From positions 340,001 to 404,000 of the forward strand of contig JACVVK020000330.1 of assembly GCA_018292915.2 (NCBI GenBank): DNA of 64,000 nt. The letters run 5' to 3'. The notes below the pieces were generated by a model. The model ran no database searches, was not told the origin of the DNA, and saw only the letters and a list, made by a program, of their open reading frames with translations. The position numbers were made by a program, and so were the translations under genes. Positions 47,961 through 60,211 of the stretch are shown here, piece by piece (the first letter of the stretch is position 1; each line of letters begins with the position of its first letter). The DNA comes from Batillaria attramentaria. Its lineage: Eukaryota; Mollusca; Gastropoda; Batillariidae.

Positions 47961-49506
47961 GTACGCACTGACACGCACGCATACACAGGAACTTGCAGTC
48001 CCCCCCTCACCCCCTCCACACACACAACGTGACAGCCAAACCCCTTATGCGAGGCTAGCTAAATCTCCCCCTGTTCACTGTGCCATCGGGACCAACTGAA
48101 CTGGCAGCCAGCTTGCAAAACAGGACACAGGGATCACACAAGCCAGAGACTCACCTCCAGATAAACTATCCCGACCTGTCCCTAGCCACAGACACAGACA
48201 CCTGGGGAAATGCAGCGAGACAACAGAAGGGAGCATCCCACAACCGACTCGATCCTCGCCATGTCATTCTGATTTCACGGCTGTGTACGCGCCACTGCGA
48301 GTGTGACACACGATAGTTCGAGTCATGACTACACCTGGGAAGTCTGAGCTGTGAGTGAGTGATTGACCGCTGAACTATTCTATTCATGCTCGGATTGAAG
48401 CAGTGTGGGGGGAGCACCTGTGCTTACCTAGGGGACTGTTTGCGTTTCCGAGTGTGTGTCAGCTTAGTTGTGGCCCAGGATAAACGTGTCGTGTGTCCCC
48501 GGTTTGTGTAGACAGTTTGTGTCACCGTTTGTGTACACATGGGCTTCGCTTTGGGGACAACACACACACGCCAACAGGGGTTAACTAGTTAAAACTTAGC
48601 GTGTCAGTTTCGGCTACCGGCGTGTGCCTGGGTTGATATCAAGTGATGTTAGGAATGTGTACAGTGACCACTGCGCACCTTGTAGTCTCGTAGACACGTG
48701 TCGTATAAGCTTCAGTGCTTTGTGATAAGTATGTGAAGGGCTGGATGATAAAATACAGCGTGGATATGTTGGTGTTTGGACACTGAGGAATGTAGACATA
48801 CAACTCTGATTGCCTTCTGCGGATCTGTGACAGTCGTTTTCTGTTTTGTGTAAGGTGTTTCAAGTCTTGTCTGTACTGAGGCAGCCAGACATGTAGCTGG
48901 AATACCTGTCACCCTACGTAGATGACTTATTAGTTCAGTGTTGTCGGCCTGTTTCCGTGTCCGTGTGTGAATGAAGATGTGAGTTTGTACTTTCTCACCG
49001 TTAGCGACTGATAAAACCGACCCGAAGTAGGCCTACCTGACACACAGGAAGTGTATTACCAGTAACCATGTGAGGAGTGGAGATGTGAATATCTGCACTC
49101 ACTCACTAACTCACTCACTCACTCAGGAAGCCGTGAAACCTACCTGAAGTGAGCACACAAGGCGTGTATGTATGCAGTCTTGGGACTAAGCCGAAAAAGC
49201 ACGTGCTTTTCGATGTACATTACAGGTTAGGAGGGACAGTGCACAAGATACCTCACCGTTGAGTTGGATATTTCGGTTCAGTTCCTACACTGTATGACGC
49301 CGTATGAAAAATCCTTACGGAGGTACAACTACATGTACCACCTTCGCTATTGTGTGAACACCACTCAATCGTGTCGTCTGCGTTCCTGCACGGATTTACC
49401 TAACGGGATTTCACGCATGGGTGGAGAAACAAACACAGCACTACCGGTACGTACCGTGTGGTCCGACTGAGAGGATTTACCGTTGGATGTCGTTGTGCTG
49501 TCCGCG

Positions 49507-49599
49507 ATGGAGATGCTGTTGGAGCGGCCGTCGAGATCGGCGAGCGAGGAGGAGGAGGAGGAGTATGAGGAGCGAAGACCGACACAAATAGTTATACAG
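49507..49599 (+). CDS. Candidate alternative first exon with acidic run, phase 0
   Basis: ATG at 49507 opens 31 codons: MEMLLERPSRSAS, a run of six Glu, then EERRPTQIVIQ, ending at ATACAG|GTGAGT. The donor matches consensus at every position. CpG-rich codons (CCGTCGAGATCGGCGAGC) stand out from flanking DNA. An ATG at 49489 upstream, GGATGTCG, is in another frame. No acceptor is evident, so it reads as a first exon. Phase and strand match 41300-41407 and the 27776 gene. Function is unknown. Confidence 0.5.
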
Positions 49600-49762
49600 G
49601 TGAGTTTCAGATCTTTGGGGGTTTACTTTGGATCGTCGACACTTGCAGTTTCTTCCTTGGATTTTTTTTTCCTCAACGGATTGTCGAGTCAGTAAGCATA
49701 TTGTGCGTGCGCGCGCGTGCGTGTGTGTGATGCACACTGCTCTTGCCAGAGTTACCAGACAG

Positions 49763-49779
49763 CACACACACACACACAC

Positions 49780-49847
<68 letters not shown>
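49763..49847. repeat. (CA)n microsatellite
   Basis: About 42 units with one phase slip, 160 bases into the intron after 49599. Confidence 0.93.
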
Positions 49848-49850
<3 letters not shown>

Positions 49851-49999
49851 ATTGATTGATTTGAGAGGCCACAGGCCCATTCATATTGGTGAATTTACAA
49901 CGAATCTTTACAATGTATATAATGGGTGTAATCCAAATGTATAATTAAGGTAAAGTGGAAGCAGAGCTTATATTAGCTGAACATATTCATCTCTGGCGA

Positions 50000-50463
50000 G
50001 GCTCCACATTGGGCACACACACATCACGCATTCCCACCTGCTGAAAGGGGAAGATCCCCCCTGGTGTGTCCCGTGCGATGAGCCTTTCACTGTTAGTCAT
50101 TTTTTAATCTCCTGTTGGGATCTCGCCGAGATCCGCGGGAAACACTACTCTGTCGATTCATTGAAGGTGTTGTTCAGGGATGTCCCCCCTGACAACATCT
50201 TCAATTTTCTGAAAGAGGTCAACCTCTTCTACAAAATATAGTCTTGTTTAAATATGACTTGCACTGACCTCAGTTTCCCAGTCCTTAAGTCTTCAAGGAT
50301 ATTTCTCATTTAAACTCAATAGATTTTTAGTATATATTTACATCTTGTTTTAACTTGGAAATTTTTATGTTTTAAAGGACCAGGCAGATAGGGACTTTTG
50401 CTAGCCGCGAATTAGTCTTTGTTGCTTGCGCGGCGTAAAGCTCTAAATAACTAACTAACTAAC
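50000..50463 (+). mobile_element. 5'-truncated LINE with zinc-knuckle C-terminus and 13-bp TSD
   Basis: The frame ends at TAG 50239-50241 and encodes the end of a LINE protein: LHIGHTHITHSHLLKGEDPP, then W-C-VP-C-DE..VSHFLISC, a His/Cys knuckle found after the RNase H or RT domains of I/Jockey-like LINEs. Then come a 220-base 3' UTR, the conserved tail GCCGCGAATTAGTCTTTGTT and (TAAC)n. TCATCTCTGGCGA lies at 49987-49999 and 50464-50476. Truncation removed endonuclease and RT, so it cannot move itself. Confidence 0.92.
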
Positions 50464-50505
50464 TCATCTCTGGCGAAAATTTACTGGCGACTCGTGCGCT
50501 GACAA

Positions 50506-50507
50506 GA

Positions 50508-50539
<32 letters not shown>

Positions 50540-50620
50540 TCTTTAAAATACCAGGACAGACTGACCGAACTCGCTTGGGGGACGAGATATCTTATTGTCA
50601 AAGTACCAGCTACGATTCAG

Positions 50621-50689
<69 letters not shown>
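50506..50689. repeat. (GA)n and (CA)n microsatellites
   Basis: (GA)n at 50512-50539 and (CA)n at 50621-50688, the latter followed by (CCA)n. Confidence 0.92.
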
Positions 50690-50691
<2 letters not shown>

Positions 50692-51870
50692 CTCCACCAC
50701 CACCACCACCACAACCACTATCAAAATTGCACCTATATTACATTTTTTTTTTTTTTGGAGTTGATAGCGTATCGGTTTTGTTTACGAGAAATACGAACTT
50801 GTCAGTGCAATGTCACCAAGGACGAATTCGAAGACTGACACCCAGTACAGCCGCTAAACTAGGAACAACTTGTTTGGACTGTGCCGCTGCCTTTCAAGTT
50901 CGCATGCTGCTGCAAAGTTTACATCCAGGTGCGTTTCGAAAAAGAGCTTTTTTGTGCAGGTGAGTGTAACACCTGCCACGTACCGTCAGCTGACCGCCTC
51001 GCGTACAGTACACTGGCTGACTCATCCGACAGAACAGTGTTACATAATACTTTCGTCTATTTGTCTCTGTAAATTTACATCTGTGTTAAAGGTCTGGTAT
51101 CTCACTGGAAAAAGCAGCAAACGTGTTTTTTTTTTTAAACTGCAATTCCTGCGATTGTGCATTATAATGTAGGTAACTCTGTCACATTTGCAGAGTTTTC
51201 AGCGCTTCGGAGACCCTGATAAAACCAGAGCGTGAATTTGGGTGACTTAATTGTGCTTTTGGTTAGTGAGCGAGACACATCGCTACAGCGTCTAACGGGT
51301 TTTGTGTGCTGCACGAGAAGACTTGCAACTGCGATCTTTCTCGCTCCATGTCAAAACACAGGACAGTGCTGCTGTCCCATACTACTGATACACGAGGGCG
51401 AAACACTCTTCTGATGTTTGGAGAAAGGGCATGGGCGATTTTCAAACCCATGACGCTTAGGCCCTTCTTCGAAATGGCTGGCACTGTTAACGAGTCTGCA
51501 CGTGATACTGACTCGATTTGCCGAGAGTTTTATCCTGCCGTAACGTTTCTTGGTTCCCCCCGAGTACAGCCATCAATTTTGATATGAGAACTCTAGAATA
51601 TTTTTTTTCTGGTCTTCCTGTTTGGCGATACGTGGTGGAAAAGGACGTTAAACTGCGATTTTCTGATTTTTTCCCCGCCAGAACGAACCAAGGGTTCCCC
51701 TTAGTACACCCACCAGTTATGGTCGCGATGCGAGAACTCAAAATTAGGTTTTATGACGCACAGACAGATAGACAGACATCAAGCAGACAGACATCAGACA
51801 GACAGACATCAGACAGACAGACAGACTGACATCAAACAGACCGACATCAGACACAGACATCAGACAGTCA
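50690..51870. other. No firm gene; isolated donor and SINE scrap
   Basis: TTTGTGCAG|GTGAGT occurs at 50960 after a frame without a good start. A SINE B scrap (CGATACGTGGTGGAAAAGGA) lies at 51628-51655. GACAGACATCA repeats occupy 51765-51870. Confidence 0.35.
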
Positions 51871-51873
51871 TCA

Positions 51874-53107
51874 GGGCCCATATGTAAAACTCGAGGTTAA
51901 TTTAACCCACGGCTACCGGCTAACCCTGTGAAGAAAATGCCACTGCACCGCAACACAGAACAACGACGTTCACTCACACTGAATAAAGGACAAGACAGAA
52001 ACCACATAACAGCGCCCGCCCACGCACACACATCTGACAATTCAGAAGCCACATTCTTTCCCCTTCTTCTTTTCTCTTTCTTTCTCTCTCGTCAACGACA
52101 TCAGCACACATCAAACGTATAAAACATCGGCAGCGTGCCACTCAACTCACATGCATACAGGTCACAATGTTAATACATCAAGCGTCACACGGTTAAACCT
52201 GTTCACAACAAACGTTTCTCTCCCTGGCTCTCTGTTCAAAGCACACTGTCACTCTACTGAGTTGCTCCTTTTTGTCATCCCTGACCGGAACAAAAAACTT
52301 CTCTCCGGCGAACTACTTTCGCTTTCTCTCTCGCACTTCCCACTCGGCACCAGTCTCTTCACGGGGCCTCTCTCTCTCTGTCTAACTCTCCCCGACAGAA
52401 CTGCATTCACTCCCCACTGGCAGCGTATCCCTCTGTAATCCACAGATTTACAAACACTACTCAAAAACTCTATCTCAATTTTGGTAAGCAATTATCCCAT
52501 CAAACACTGAAATTGTCTAATTAGTAAAACGAGAATTCTCCGCTGCCTTCTGAATCAGTAAATCTCTCAGCACGACCGCTACATCAGCAAAAGCGGAATA
52601 TGAAAAACCCCTGGGCTCAACCTCTCTTCTCTGCCCTTCAAACTCGCTCGTCCGACACACACCAGATCCGAGCTCTGGCGGCCACTGTCGCTCACCTTCT
52701 ACTCCCCGTGACAAAAAAAAAACAAAAACAAAAAAAAACTCCCGCCTAACTCAGTACTGAACTGACCACACTTCACCTGACCACCTCAAAACATTCTCAC
52801 GTGCAATACATACGCGCTCACACTCCGTCAACCCCAAACTATCAAAACATCCCATAATATTTGCACTCAGCTTCCTTACAACCCAGACTAGGACAAAGAA
52901 ACCCCAAAACAAAATTAAATAAAAAATGAAGCGAAGAAAGAAAGACAAAATTCCTTCTATAACGGCATAGGCACCTTGCTGGAATGGACCAGCTTCCTGA
53001 TTTAAAACATAAACCAACAGAAAATTTAACCCTAGAGCTAGGTTAGTTTGAAGTTAGACTCTAACCCGGGGCTAAACCCCCTAACCCCGAGTTTTACATG
53101 CGGGCCC
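51874..53107 (-). mobile_element. TIR element F, copy 3, split by a probable LTR
   Basis: Inverted relative to 39242 and 56142. The left part (51874-51926) starts GGGCCCATATGTAAAACTCG; the right part (52881-53107) ends GAGTTTTACATGCGGGCCC. Both match the other copies collinearly, and 954 extra bases separate them. Confidence 0.87.
51927..52880. mobile_element. Probable solo LTR, 954 bp, in element F
   Basis: The insert starts TGTGAAG and ends CTTCCTTACA (TG..CA). It is flanked by ACCC on both sides (51923-51926, 52881-52884); the duplication would be 5 bp if the end base is read differently. The empty site is known from the two other F copies. It contains AATAAA near 51979 and TATAAAA near 52118, but in an order that leaves orientation open. 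No gag or pol is present, as expected after LTR-LTR recombination. This is old, non-coding retroelement DNA. Confidence 0.7.
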
Positions 53108-53516
53108 AGGAAGACAGGCAGACATTGTTCATTTATACATACAGAAGCACAGTCTGTATAGAATTTAAAAAAAAAATAGTATCGACGATGCAGAAATCAC
53201 AGATGGTCGGGTATACAGCCAGGGAGGCCACAGGTGATGCGTGGTCTGAGAAGGTTCCTGCCGAGAGTTGTCCGAGGGCGTCATTAGACCGACCTCCGAC
53301 AGAACCGGGGCACCAAGAAAAGCAGAGGATGGCAGTGAAAAGTGCAAAGGGCTATTATCAGCCAGACCAACTCCGGAACAGTTTCTCGAGGATAATACTT
53401 GGGAGCTTCGTGAGAGATGAGACGGGGTGCATATGGGCTTTCCCGAACGTAGGGATGCCATATATATTTTTTAATGCTGTACATTTTGAATTGAACTGAA
53501 TCAGTCGATACACGTG

Positions 53517-53570
<54 letters not shown>

Positions 53571-53900
53571 CTTTTCCATCTCGAGGAAACGTTAACAAAA
53601 GCTGGTTTACCTCGTTGACGTGAACTGTTGAATTGCAGATCGCTCATTTAATATTCACGAGGGACAAGCGTGGGATTGTGTTGGTACACACTGCATTCCA
53701 ATCGAATTTGCATAATTAATCAGGGCGTGATTAATTCCTGTCGTCAGTTGTATCATGAAATTAATTTGACCTGACAGTGTGTGTGATGGATGAGGCGAAT
53801 AACACTCTATTGTAATTGCCGCCAGTTGTCACCCATGGTACATGTAATATGACTGTGGTTATGAAGTTCTCTTTCGATTTTACTCTCCCGCTTTGTCTGT
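53108..53900. other. No gene seen; (GA)n tract
   Basis: A 133-codon plus frame (53098-53499) has no recognised domain. (GA)n lies at 53520-53566. Confidence 0.4.
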
Positions 53901-53904
53901 CCGC

Positions 53905-54117
53905 TTCACTCTGCACCTACAATCCGCCACGCACCCTCCGTTCACCCAGTAAGAAACTTCTCAAAATTCCCAAGAGAAATTTGAAATCGTTTGGCGAACG
54001 CGGTTTCCGGTTTTGCACCCTGGAACTCGCTGCCTGATGGCGCGAGACAGCAACCTACTCTGTTATATTTCAAGTTAGAGCATAAAACCCATCTGTTTCA
54101 ACTTGCCTTCTGCTGAT
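53905..54117 (+). pseudogene. L2/CR1-like LINE ORF2 C-terminus, frameshifted
   Basis: PPRTLRSPSKKLLKIPKRNL then SFGERGFRF matches the ORF2 end seen at 6626-6822. The next frame carries the remainder up to a HLFQLAF-like end near 54115, so at least one frameshift separates the halves. The rest of the LINE is missing. Confidence 0.8.
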
Positions 54118-54454
54118 TCATGTAACCGTGGTGTCTGATGTTTTAGGATGTGTTCTATGCGTGTGTAAGTGGTGTGCGAATGCGCAAAGAGTTGATGTAC
54201 TTTCAAGAATTGCGCTGTATAACGTCAGTTGAGTTGGAGATTGCATCTCTCTTCTCGGCAAAGCCCACAAGCGCTCTGCCTCATCGTTCAAAAGTCGACC
54301 CGACGTCGCCTTTGAGACTTCATGTATTTCAATATTCGTCTTGTTTGCAAGACCCACGTGACGTCCTTTGGGTTTGACCGTTCACCAATGCTTCTGTGTA
54401 CTTTTACAGAATCTTGAACATATCAAAGTTGGGCACTTCAGCGAAAAACAAAAA

Positions 54455-54556
54455 CAAAACCCCAACAACAACAACAAACAGCAACAACAGCAGCAGCAAC
54501 AACAACAAAAACAACAGCACAACAACAACAACAACAGCAGCAGCAGCAGCAGCAGC

Positions 54557-54602
<46 letters not shown>

Positions 54603-54605
54603 CCA
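54455..54605. repeat. (CAA)n/(CAG)n tract
   Basis: Mixed CAA and CAG triplets. Apparent poly-Gln/Asn/Thr frames have no flanking coding context. Confidence 0.92.
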
Positions 54606-55111
54606 CACCACACCACACAACAAGAACAACAAGGTGGGGCGGGGGGAGATTAAAAAAGGAAAGCAGCATTTAGTCAAACAGATGGCTACTTCAATGCGAC
54701 CACAATTGCAGGAATCACCTGATGCGTTAAGGAAATTCTGGAAATACACGCTGAACACCATGAGCACGAGATAGTGAGACATACCACACATGGGTGGCAC
54801 CAGGAGATGAGGTTGTCGCCTCTGTAGGGAAGGGACAGAGAGGCTGTTGTGTGGGGGTGTTTGATGAGCCAGGGCTTGGAGTGTGGCCGTGTTTGTGGGA
54901 GGGTTAGCACGGATCCTGAGGCGTCAGCCTCTGTTTTGTCCTTTGCAGTACACCAGAGATTGTCGAGTCTTTTCCACCATAAGTCATTTATCTGCATGTC
55001 AGTTTTTTTCTCTCAGTTAGTTGGATTTGGTCCAGATGCTTCACCCAGTTTGTACCTGAGCTTACAGCGACTTCATTCAGCGTGTGGCTTGTTTGAATTG
55101 TAGTTGTGAGG

Positions 55112-55215
55112 TTGATGGCACACGGGAGTTTGTTTAGTCCGAACAAACAGCGAACATGGTGTATATCCGTGTTTTTGCGTATGACATGCGGCTACAACAA
55201 CCCTTTGCCGTTATT
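55112..55215 (+). mobile_element. Foldback element J, single arm
   Basis: GGCACACGGGAGTTTGTTTA, CCGAACAAACAGCGAACATG and CGGCTACAACAACCCTTTGCCG-like sequence match the right arm of the inverted repeat at 62925-63060 in complement. Confidence 0.7.
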
Positions 55216-55261
55216 TTTTACTGAGCTTGTTCTGAACTGTTTACCATATCTGTTTGAACAA

Positions 55262-55450
55262 AAACGGCTGGGACTAACTACTGTGCAGGCGTTTTTTTTT
55301 TTTTTTTTTTTTTCCTTGTTGCCCCGCTGGCGGCGAATTAGTCTTTGTGGCTTGCGCGCGTTAAGCCTCAAAAACTCAATCACTCGTTGCCCCTCCTTCG
55401 GTATCACCCGTACGTGGTGGAAAAAGGACGTTAAACTCCCAAACACCCAC
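55262..55450 (+). mobile_element. SINE family B copy split by a LINE tail
   Basis: The left part is a worn body with a T run (55290-55313) to GTTGCCCC. The right part resumes at TCCTTCGGTATCACCCGTAC and ends in CCCACCCGCACCC. The 60-base piece between is a separate insertion. Confidence 0.78.
55326..55385 (+). mobile_element. 60-bp LINE 3' tail-only insertion with 8-bp TSD
   Basis: GGCGAATTAGTCTTTGTGGC, TTGCGCGCGTTAAGCC and (ACTC)-like end correspond to the 3' terminus of the 50000-50463 LINE. GTTGCCCC flanks it at 55318-55325 and 55386-55393. Confidence 0.85.
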
Positions 55451-56141
55451 CCGCACCCACTCGAACAAAAACGTCTTCCGTGTGCCATGAGCCTTACAGA
55501 AAGCAATGCAACTTACACATGTACTGTATTCGGTTTAAACGTAAGCTCCTGTGTCTTGCTAGTGGCAGAAAGTTTTTTTGTTGTTGAAGAGTTTGGAGCG
55601 ATTGAAACAAATCCACCACGGTGTTTAAGTCTCTTGCGTTGGAGATACGAAAAATAGTTTTGTTTGGGAAGTCCCAATTCAGAATCGGTTGACGGCAGCC
55701 GTTCCGAAAAGACTGCTGATCAAGGGACGGAACTCCTATTTTTATAGTCTCATTATAATACAGTAGTTGTAATAATAATAATAATAATAATAATATAAAA
55801 AAATAACAATAAATAATCTGTTCATCAATACATTAACACTGTTGTGAAACTTTTTGTAAATTATATATAGCACCTTTGAACTGGCCACAGCCGCGTTAAT
55901 TATAGGCACGCCTTCCTGAACAAAGGATTAACATAATCTCGTGATGCATGTTATCCTCGTGAAAAAGCGTAGGCGTCACAAGGGGAACTGATCTACATCG
56001 ACAGGTGTGCGTGAGATGACATTAGCTTTTTGACCTGTTCACTCGACATATTCAGGACGTCGACTGCTGACGTCGTTCTTACTGTTAGCTCCTTCTCTTG
56101 TCGTGAGTGTGCACATGTTTGCAGCGCAAGCTTAGAGTACT

Positions 56142-56407
56142 GGGCCCGTATGTAATGGTCGAGGTTAGTGCTATTAGCCCCGGGTTAGAGCCTAACATCG
56201 AACTAAACTAGCTCTAGGGTAAATTTTTTTTTTTTAAATCAGGAAGCTGGCCCATTCCAGGAAGGTGCCTGAGCCGTTAGAGAAGGATTTTTTCTTCCTT
56301 TCTTCGCTTCCTTTTGTATTTAATTTTGCTTTTGGGTTTCTTTTGTCCTAGTGTGGGTTAGTCCCGTAGCCGTGGGTTAAATTAACCTCGACTTTTACAA
56401 ACGGGCC
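56142..56407 (+). mobile_element. TIR element F, copy 2 (266 bp)
   Basis: Starts GGGCCCGTATGTAATGGTCG and ends ACTTTTACAAACGGGCC; collinear with copy 1 at about 85 percent by eye. It abuts a SINE B copy. Confidence 0.85.
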
Positions 56408-56545
56408 TGGATGCGTAGGCGTTCACATTGCTGACTCGGGTCGTAAGTTCGAATCCCGGACGGGGCCAAATATTTCTGCTGGCTATTTCCTTGTTGTCCC
56501 GTCTTCGACATCACCCGTATGTTGTTGAAAAGGACAACAACAACA
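56408..56545 (+). mobile_element. SINE family B, truncated copy
   Basis: B-box AAGTTCGAATCCCGG, then GGCCAAATATTTCTGCTGGC and CCGTCTTCGACATCACCC. The tail is replaced by (CAA)n. From 56546 to 57300 I see no gene. Confidence 0.75.
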
Positions 56546-57359
56546 TCAACAACAGCGTTTGCTAGTCTACTTTGAGTCACATTTTACAGGGAGGCAGAGG
56601 CCTCGAAGGTTCGTTTGAAAGACCTTGACATGTTGTGAAGTGACTGCCGTCAGTTCATGACAAAGAATCACAACATCACGTTTCCCTGATCGTTGACATG
56701 TTTACCATTCTCACAGTTGTCCCGACTTCGTCTGCTCGTCATCAACTCTCTGTTTTCTAACGGAACACTTTCACTGGCCTCAGGCGCGCACCTCTATTTC
56801 GGCTTGTGGGAGATAACGTGTTGTGTTTGGTAACAGGTTTGGACACTTAGACGGGGTAACGCTGATATAGGACTCTCTGCTCTGATAACAGTGAGCCTCT
56901 ACAATACCGTCGTATAGTTTGCTTTCTTGGGACGAACGGTATAGATAGTTCAGAGGAACGTTCGCTCACGGTTTGACCTCTTTATGTTAATGCCTTGTCG
57001 TACCTGACATTATGGAGTAGTCTTGTAGAATGAAGTTGTCATTGAGGAGGAAATGTGGGTATCGGTGGACAGTGGAAGTGGGTTGTCTTGTGGTTGAACC
57101 CAAGTAACAGTATGGATCTTACCCGCTTATGCAATGCTGTATAGCATATTGTATGACATTGGTTTGCACCTTTCAGCCAGAGCTCATTTCCGTCAAAAAA
57201 ACAAACTGGCAAGTCATGTTTTCAGTTATGAGTTAGTTACCACTAAATACAAACTTAAAGAAAAAGAAAATTTAAAATCAACCAAATGATTTTCCTTCAG
57301 CGCTAAACGAAAATTTTAATGCACGCACGCACCCTCGAACCCGCGCACGCAAGCACGCA

Positions 57360-57597
<238 letters not shown>

Positions 57598-58118
57598 CTC
57601 CTTCCTTCCTGATATGATCAAAAGTCATTTTATCACACGAATTAGTCCGTTCTGTGAGAACCCCCCGCCTCAGGCCCTCATCATCTGCTTGCATTGTCCA
57701 TAGTGTTTATCTGCAGTCTATGGTGTCGGACCGTGCTTGGCGAATCGATGTCCGTGCACCATCTGACTTGACAAATGGACTTTTGGCGATGCCTGCTTGG
57801 TGCTGCTTGAGCGCGAGTCACCTCACTTTTGTTGTCATCGTGCTATTGACGTCATTGGCCGCGTGGGGTATGACGTCATCGTAAAATAGCCAGAGTAGCA
57901 CCTTCCGATTGTGTTGTGTCTGTTTCTGCCATGTCACTACATGTAGCTGAAGGTGTAAACTTGAGATCTTAGGTGTAACTGGTCGGTCCATTTTATAAAC
58001 TGAAAATACGGAAATGTTTAAGTTGTTGTTTTCGTTTTGGTTTCTTCGTTGGTGAATGTTTAAACTTTTTCTTGATATTGAAGAATCTTGGATTAGGTTA
58101 AAGTTCCTTGTTACTGAG

Positions 58119-58263
58119 TGCTCGGGTCGTGAGTTCGAATCCCGGCTGGGGGAAAAAATTTGTGCTGTTTCCTCCCCCCCCCCCCCCCTCGTTGCCCCGT
58201 CTTTGATATCACCCATAATTATGTTGGGGAAGAAGAAGTTAAACCGTAAACCAACCAACCAGC
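58119..58263 (+). mobile_element. SINE family B, head-less copy with 13-bp TSD
   Basis: Starts TGCTCGGGTCGTGAGTTCGA and ends GTTAAACCGTAAACC(AACC)n. CCTTGTTACTGAG (58106-58118) and CCTTATTACTGAG (58264-58276) flank it, 12/13 identical. Confidence 0.88.
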
Positions 58264-58373
58264 CCTTATTACTGAGCGCAATACCACTTTTTCCGACCAA
58301 ATGTCCACTTACTAACAACAATACATAGTTTTTGTAGAGCACTCCTCTCCAAGTTCAAAGGACTCGCTGTGCT

Positions 58374-58381
<8 letters not shown>

Positions 58382-58442
<61 letters not shown>
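58382..58442. repeat. (CA)n microsatellite
   Basis: About 30 CA units. Confidence 0.93.
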
Positions 58443-58444
<2 letters not shown>

Positions 58445-58649
58445 GCCTGTCTGCACCCACCTCAACATCCAGTTTGGCAGGTGTGTCAACATTAAACGAC
58501 TCACGGTACACACAAACTGAATCAACAGAAGTTAACTACATGTATCAAAAGCTGGACGGAAGAGAAAGGTCTTCAGATGGGATTTCAACAGGGGCAGTGA
58601 GGTCTGAAGCCAGAGTTCGCACTAAACAGGAGTTCTTTATTCATTATCA

Positions 58650-58798
58650 AAGTCGCATAATAACAAATAATAATGATAATAATAATGATGATGATGATGA
58701 TGATGATGATGATAATAATAATAATAATGAATTGTACTTATATAGCGAAAAATTCTCACAAAGTGACTCAGTGCGCGTATTCCCGCACTCATCCCAAT
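58650..58798 (-). mobile_element. LINE tail E with (ATT)n/(ATC)n
   Basis: Read on the minus strand, CTTTGTGAGAATTTTTCGCT, ATATAAGTACAATTC and (ATT)n match the LINE tail at 6430. An (ATC)n expansion lies at 58686-58712. Confidence 0.75.
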
Positions 58799-60211
58799 AA
58801 ATATACAGTGAGAGTTTTAGACAAATACATAAACAGGAAACTTTGCATCAGTCTTGGTACGCTTTTCATTTTCGCGTTCTCGCGTCAAAGGCAACAGCTG
58901 TATCTGACTCATTTTAATGTTACTTGCGCGGTTTGCTGAATTGTTTAATTCGTCATGCATGCAATAAGTTTGCGTATCATTTTCCATCTGCAGTACGTGC
59001 AGTTACTCTTGCTATCTCGTATCGTTGTATCCGGGATGTGAGGTTGTCGTGGTAATATGTTGTGAGTCATACTGATATCATACGCCGATATTGCTTTTAT
59101 CTGGACCGTCATCAGACACGAGAACACGAGATACTGAACTTGCAGTGTGGTGTAAAAAGACTTCAAACCTTCGATTCTCCCAGCATATAATACTTATGCA
59201 TGTATACGTCCCATGCCTGGCGTTTTGAACTCGTGGTACCGGTATCCCAAGACTGGTATAATCTCATTTAACCTCTAAACTTTTAGCCTATAATTATTTA
59301 CAAGTTGTTTTAAACCAGCTTTTTACCTTTTAACGAAGGGGCCTTCAAACTTGTGGCTGCCGCGAATTAGTCTTTGTCGCTGACGCGGCGTTAAGCCTTA
59401 ACCCTTTCATCCCTGAAGGAATCTCAATAGCGATAACGCTCCTCTGCCTGGGAGTTTTTTTTTTTTTCAGGTGTGCTAGATCTAAAGCTGGGCTCTTGCA
59501 TACAAAACCCTATTTCTCAAGAAGTATTGGATCCATCCTATAGGGGAAATCTTCCACTGTGCAGAGCGTATGAGAGTCGGTCACATACACGCATATTATT
59601 GTTAGGGTCTACGAGACCGTAGGTGATACGGTGGCAGGGCTGAAAGTGTTAAAATACTCACTCACCCGTACTCCTACATATAATGCCTAGTAATAGTAGC
59701 ATTAGTATCTTGAACGTCCCACACCATGCATTTTCTCACCTTTTACAATCACCCTGAATTCGATAGCCGATGGTTTACAACCGTCTCTCAGCCTATTAAA
59801 CAACCCTTCAATACCTTGAACTTTAGTAGCGGCTGTATACAGCCTCCTCTCAGCATTATGAACAGCCCTTTGGTATCACAGACTACTGCCATCTCTCAAC
59901 CTTATAACCACCCCGTCAGTACGACGAACACACACTTCTGTGCCCTAGATATTGGAGAAGTGTGCATGAGAGAGATGTAGTGTAGTGTTGTGTCGTGGCC
60001 TTTTTGCCTGTACCAGCTGTTACCTCCCCGTATCTGTGTGAGGCCGCGAGTTGTCAGACCTGATCCAGCGGCCAAGTGCTCCCCCACCCCTCCCCCCGCT
60101 TCCTCCGGTGTATCACCTACACTATTGATCTCTCTGCCCCGAGCTGTGTGTACAGGAGTACCTGTCGTAGAAAGACCCCTTTATTTCAGACAGCCTCATC
60201 TTTTCACTCAA
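58799..60211. other. No gene seen; one LINE tail scrap
   Basis: A tail scrap GCCGCGAATTAGTCTTTGTC with GCGGCGTTAAGCC lies at 59357-59402. Three diverged segments between 59750 and 59930 share CTCTCAGCCT and AACARCCYTTC motifs, suggesting an old short tandem repeat. Confidence 0.45.

Noticed and set aside
50870..50959. Another first exon before GTGAGT at 50960
   Set aside because: The phase-0 frame has no ATG, and the ATG at 50904 gives a different phase; the composition is not coding-like.
51927..52880. Orientation of the solo LTR
   Set aside because: AATAAA precedes TATAAAA in one direction and neither order is convincing, so I left the strand unset.
53098..53499. 133-codon plus-strand frame
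   Set aside because: No recognisable domain; it starts within the end of element F and the composition resembles its surroundings.
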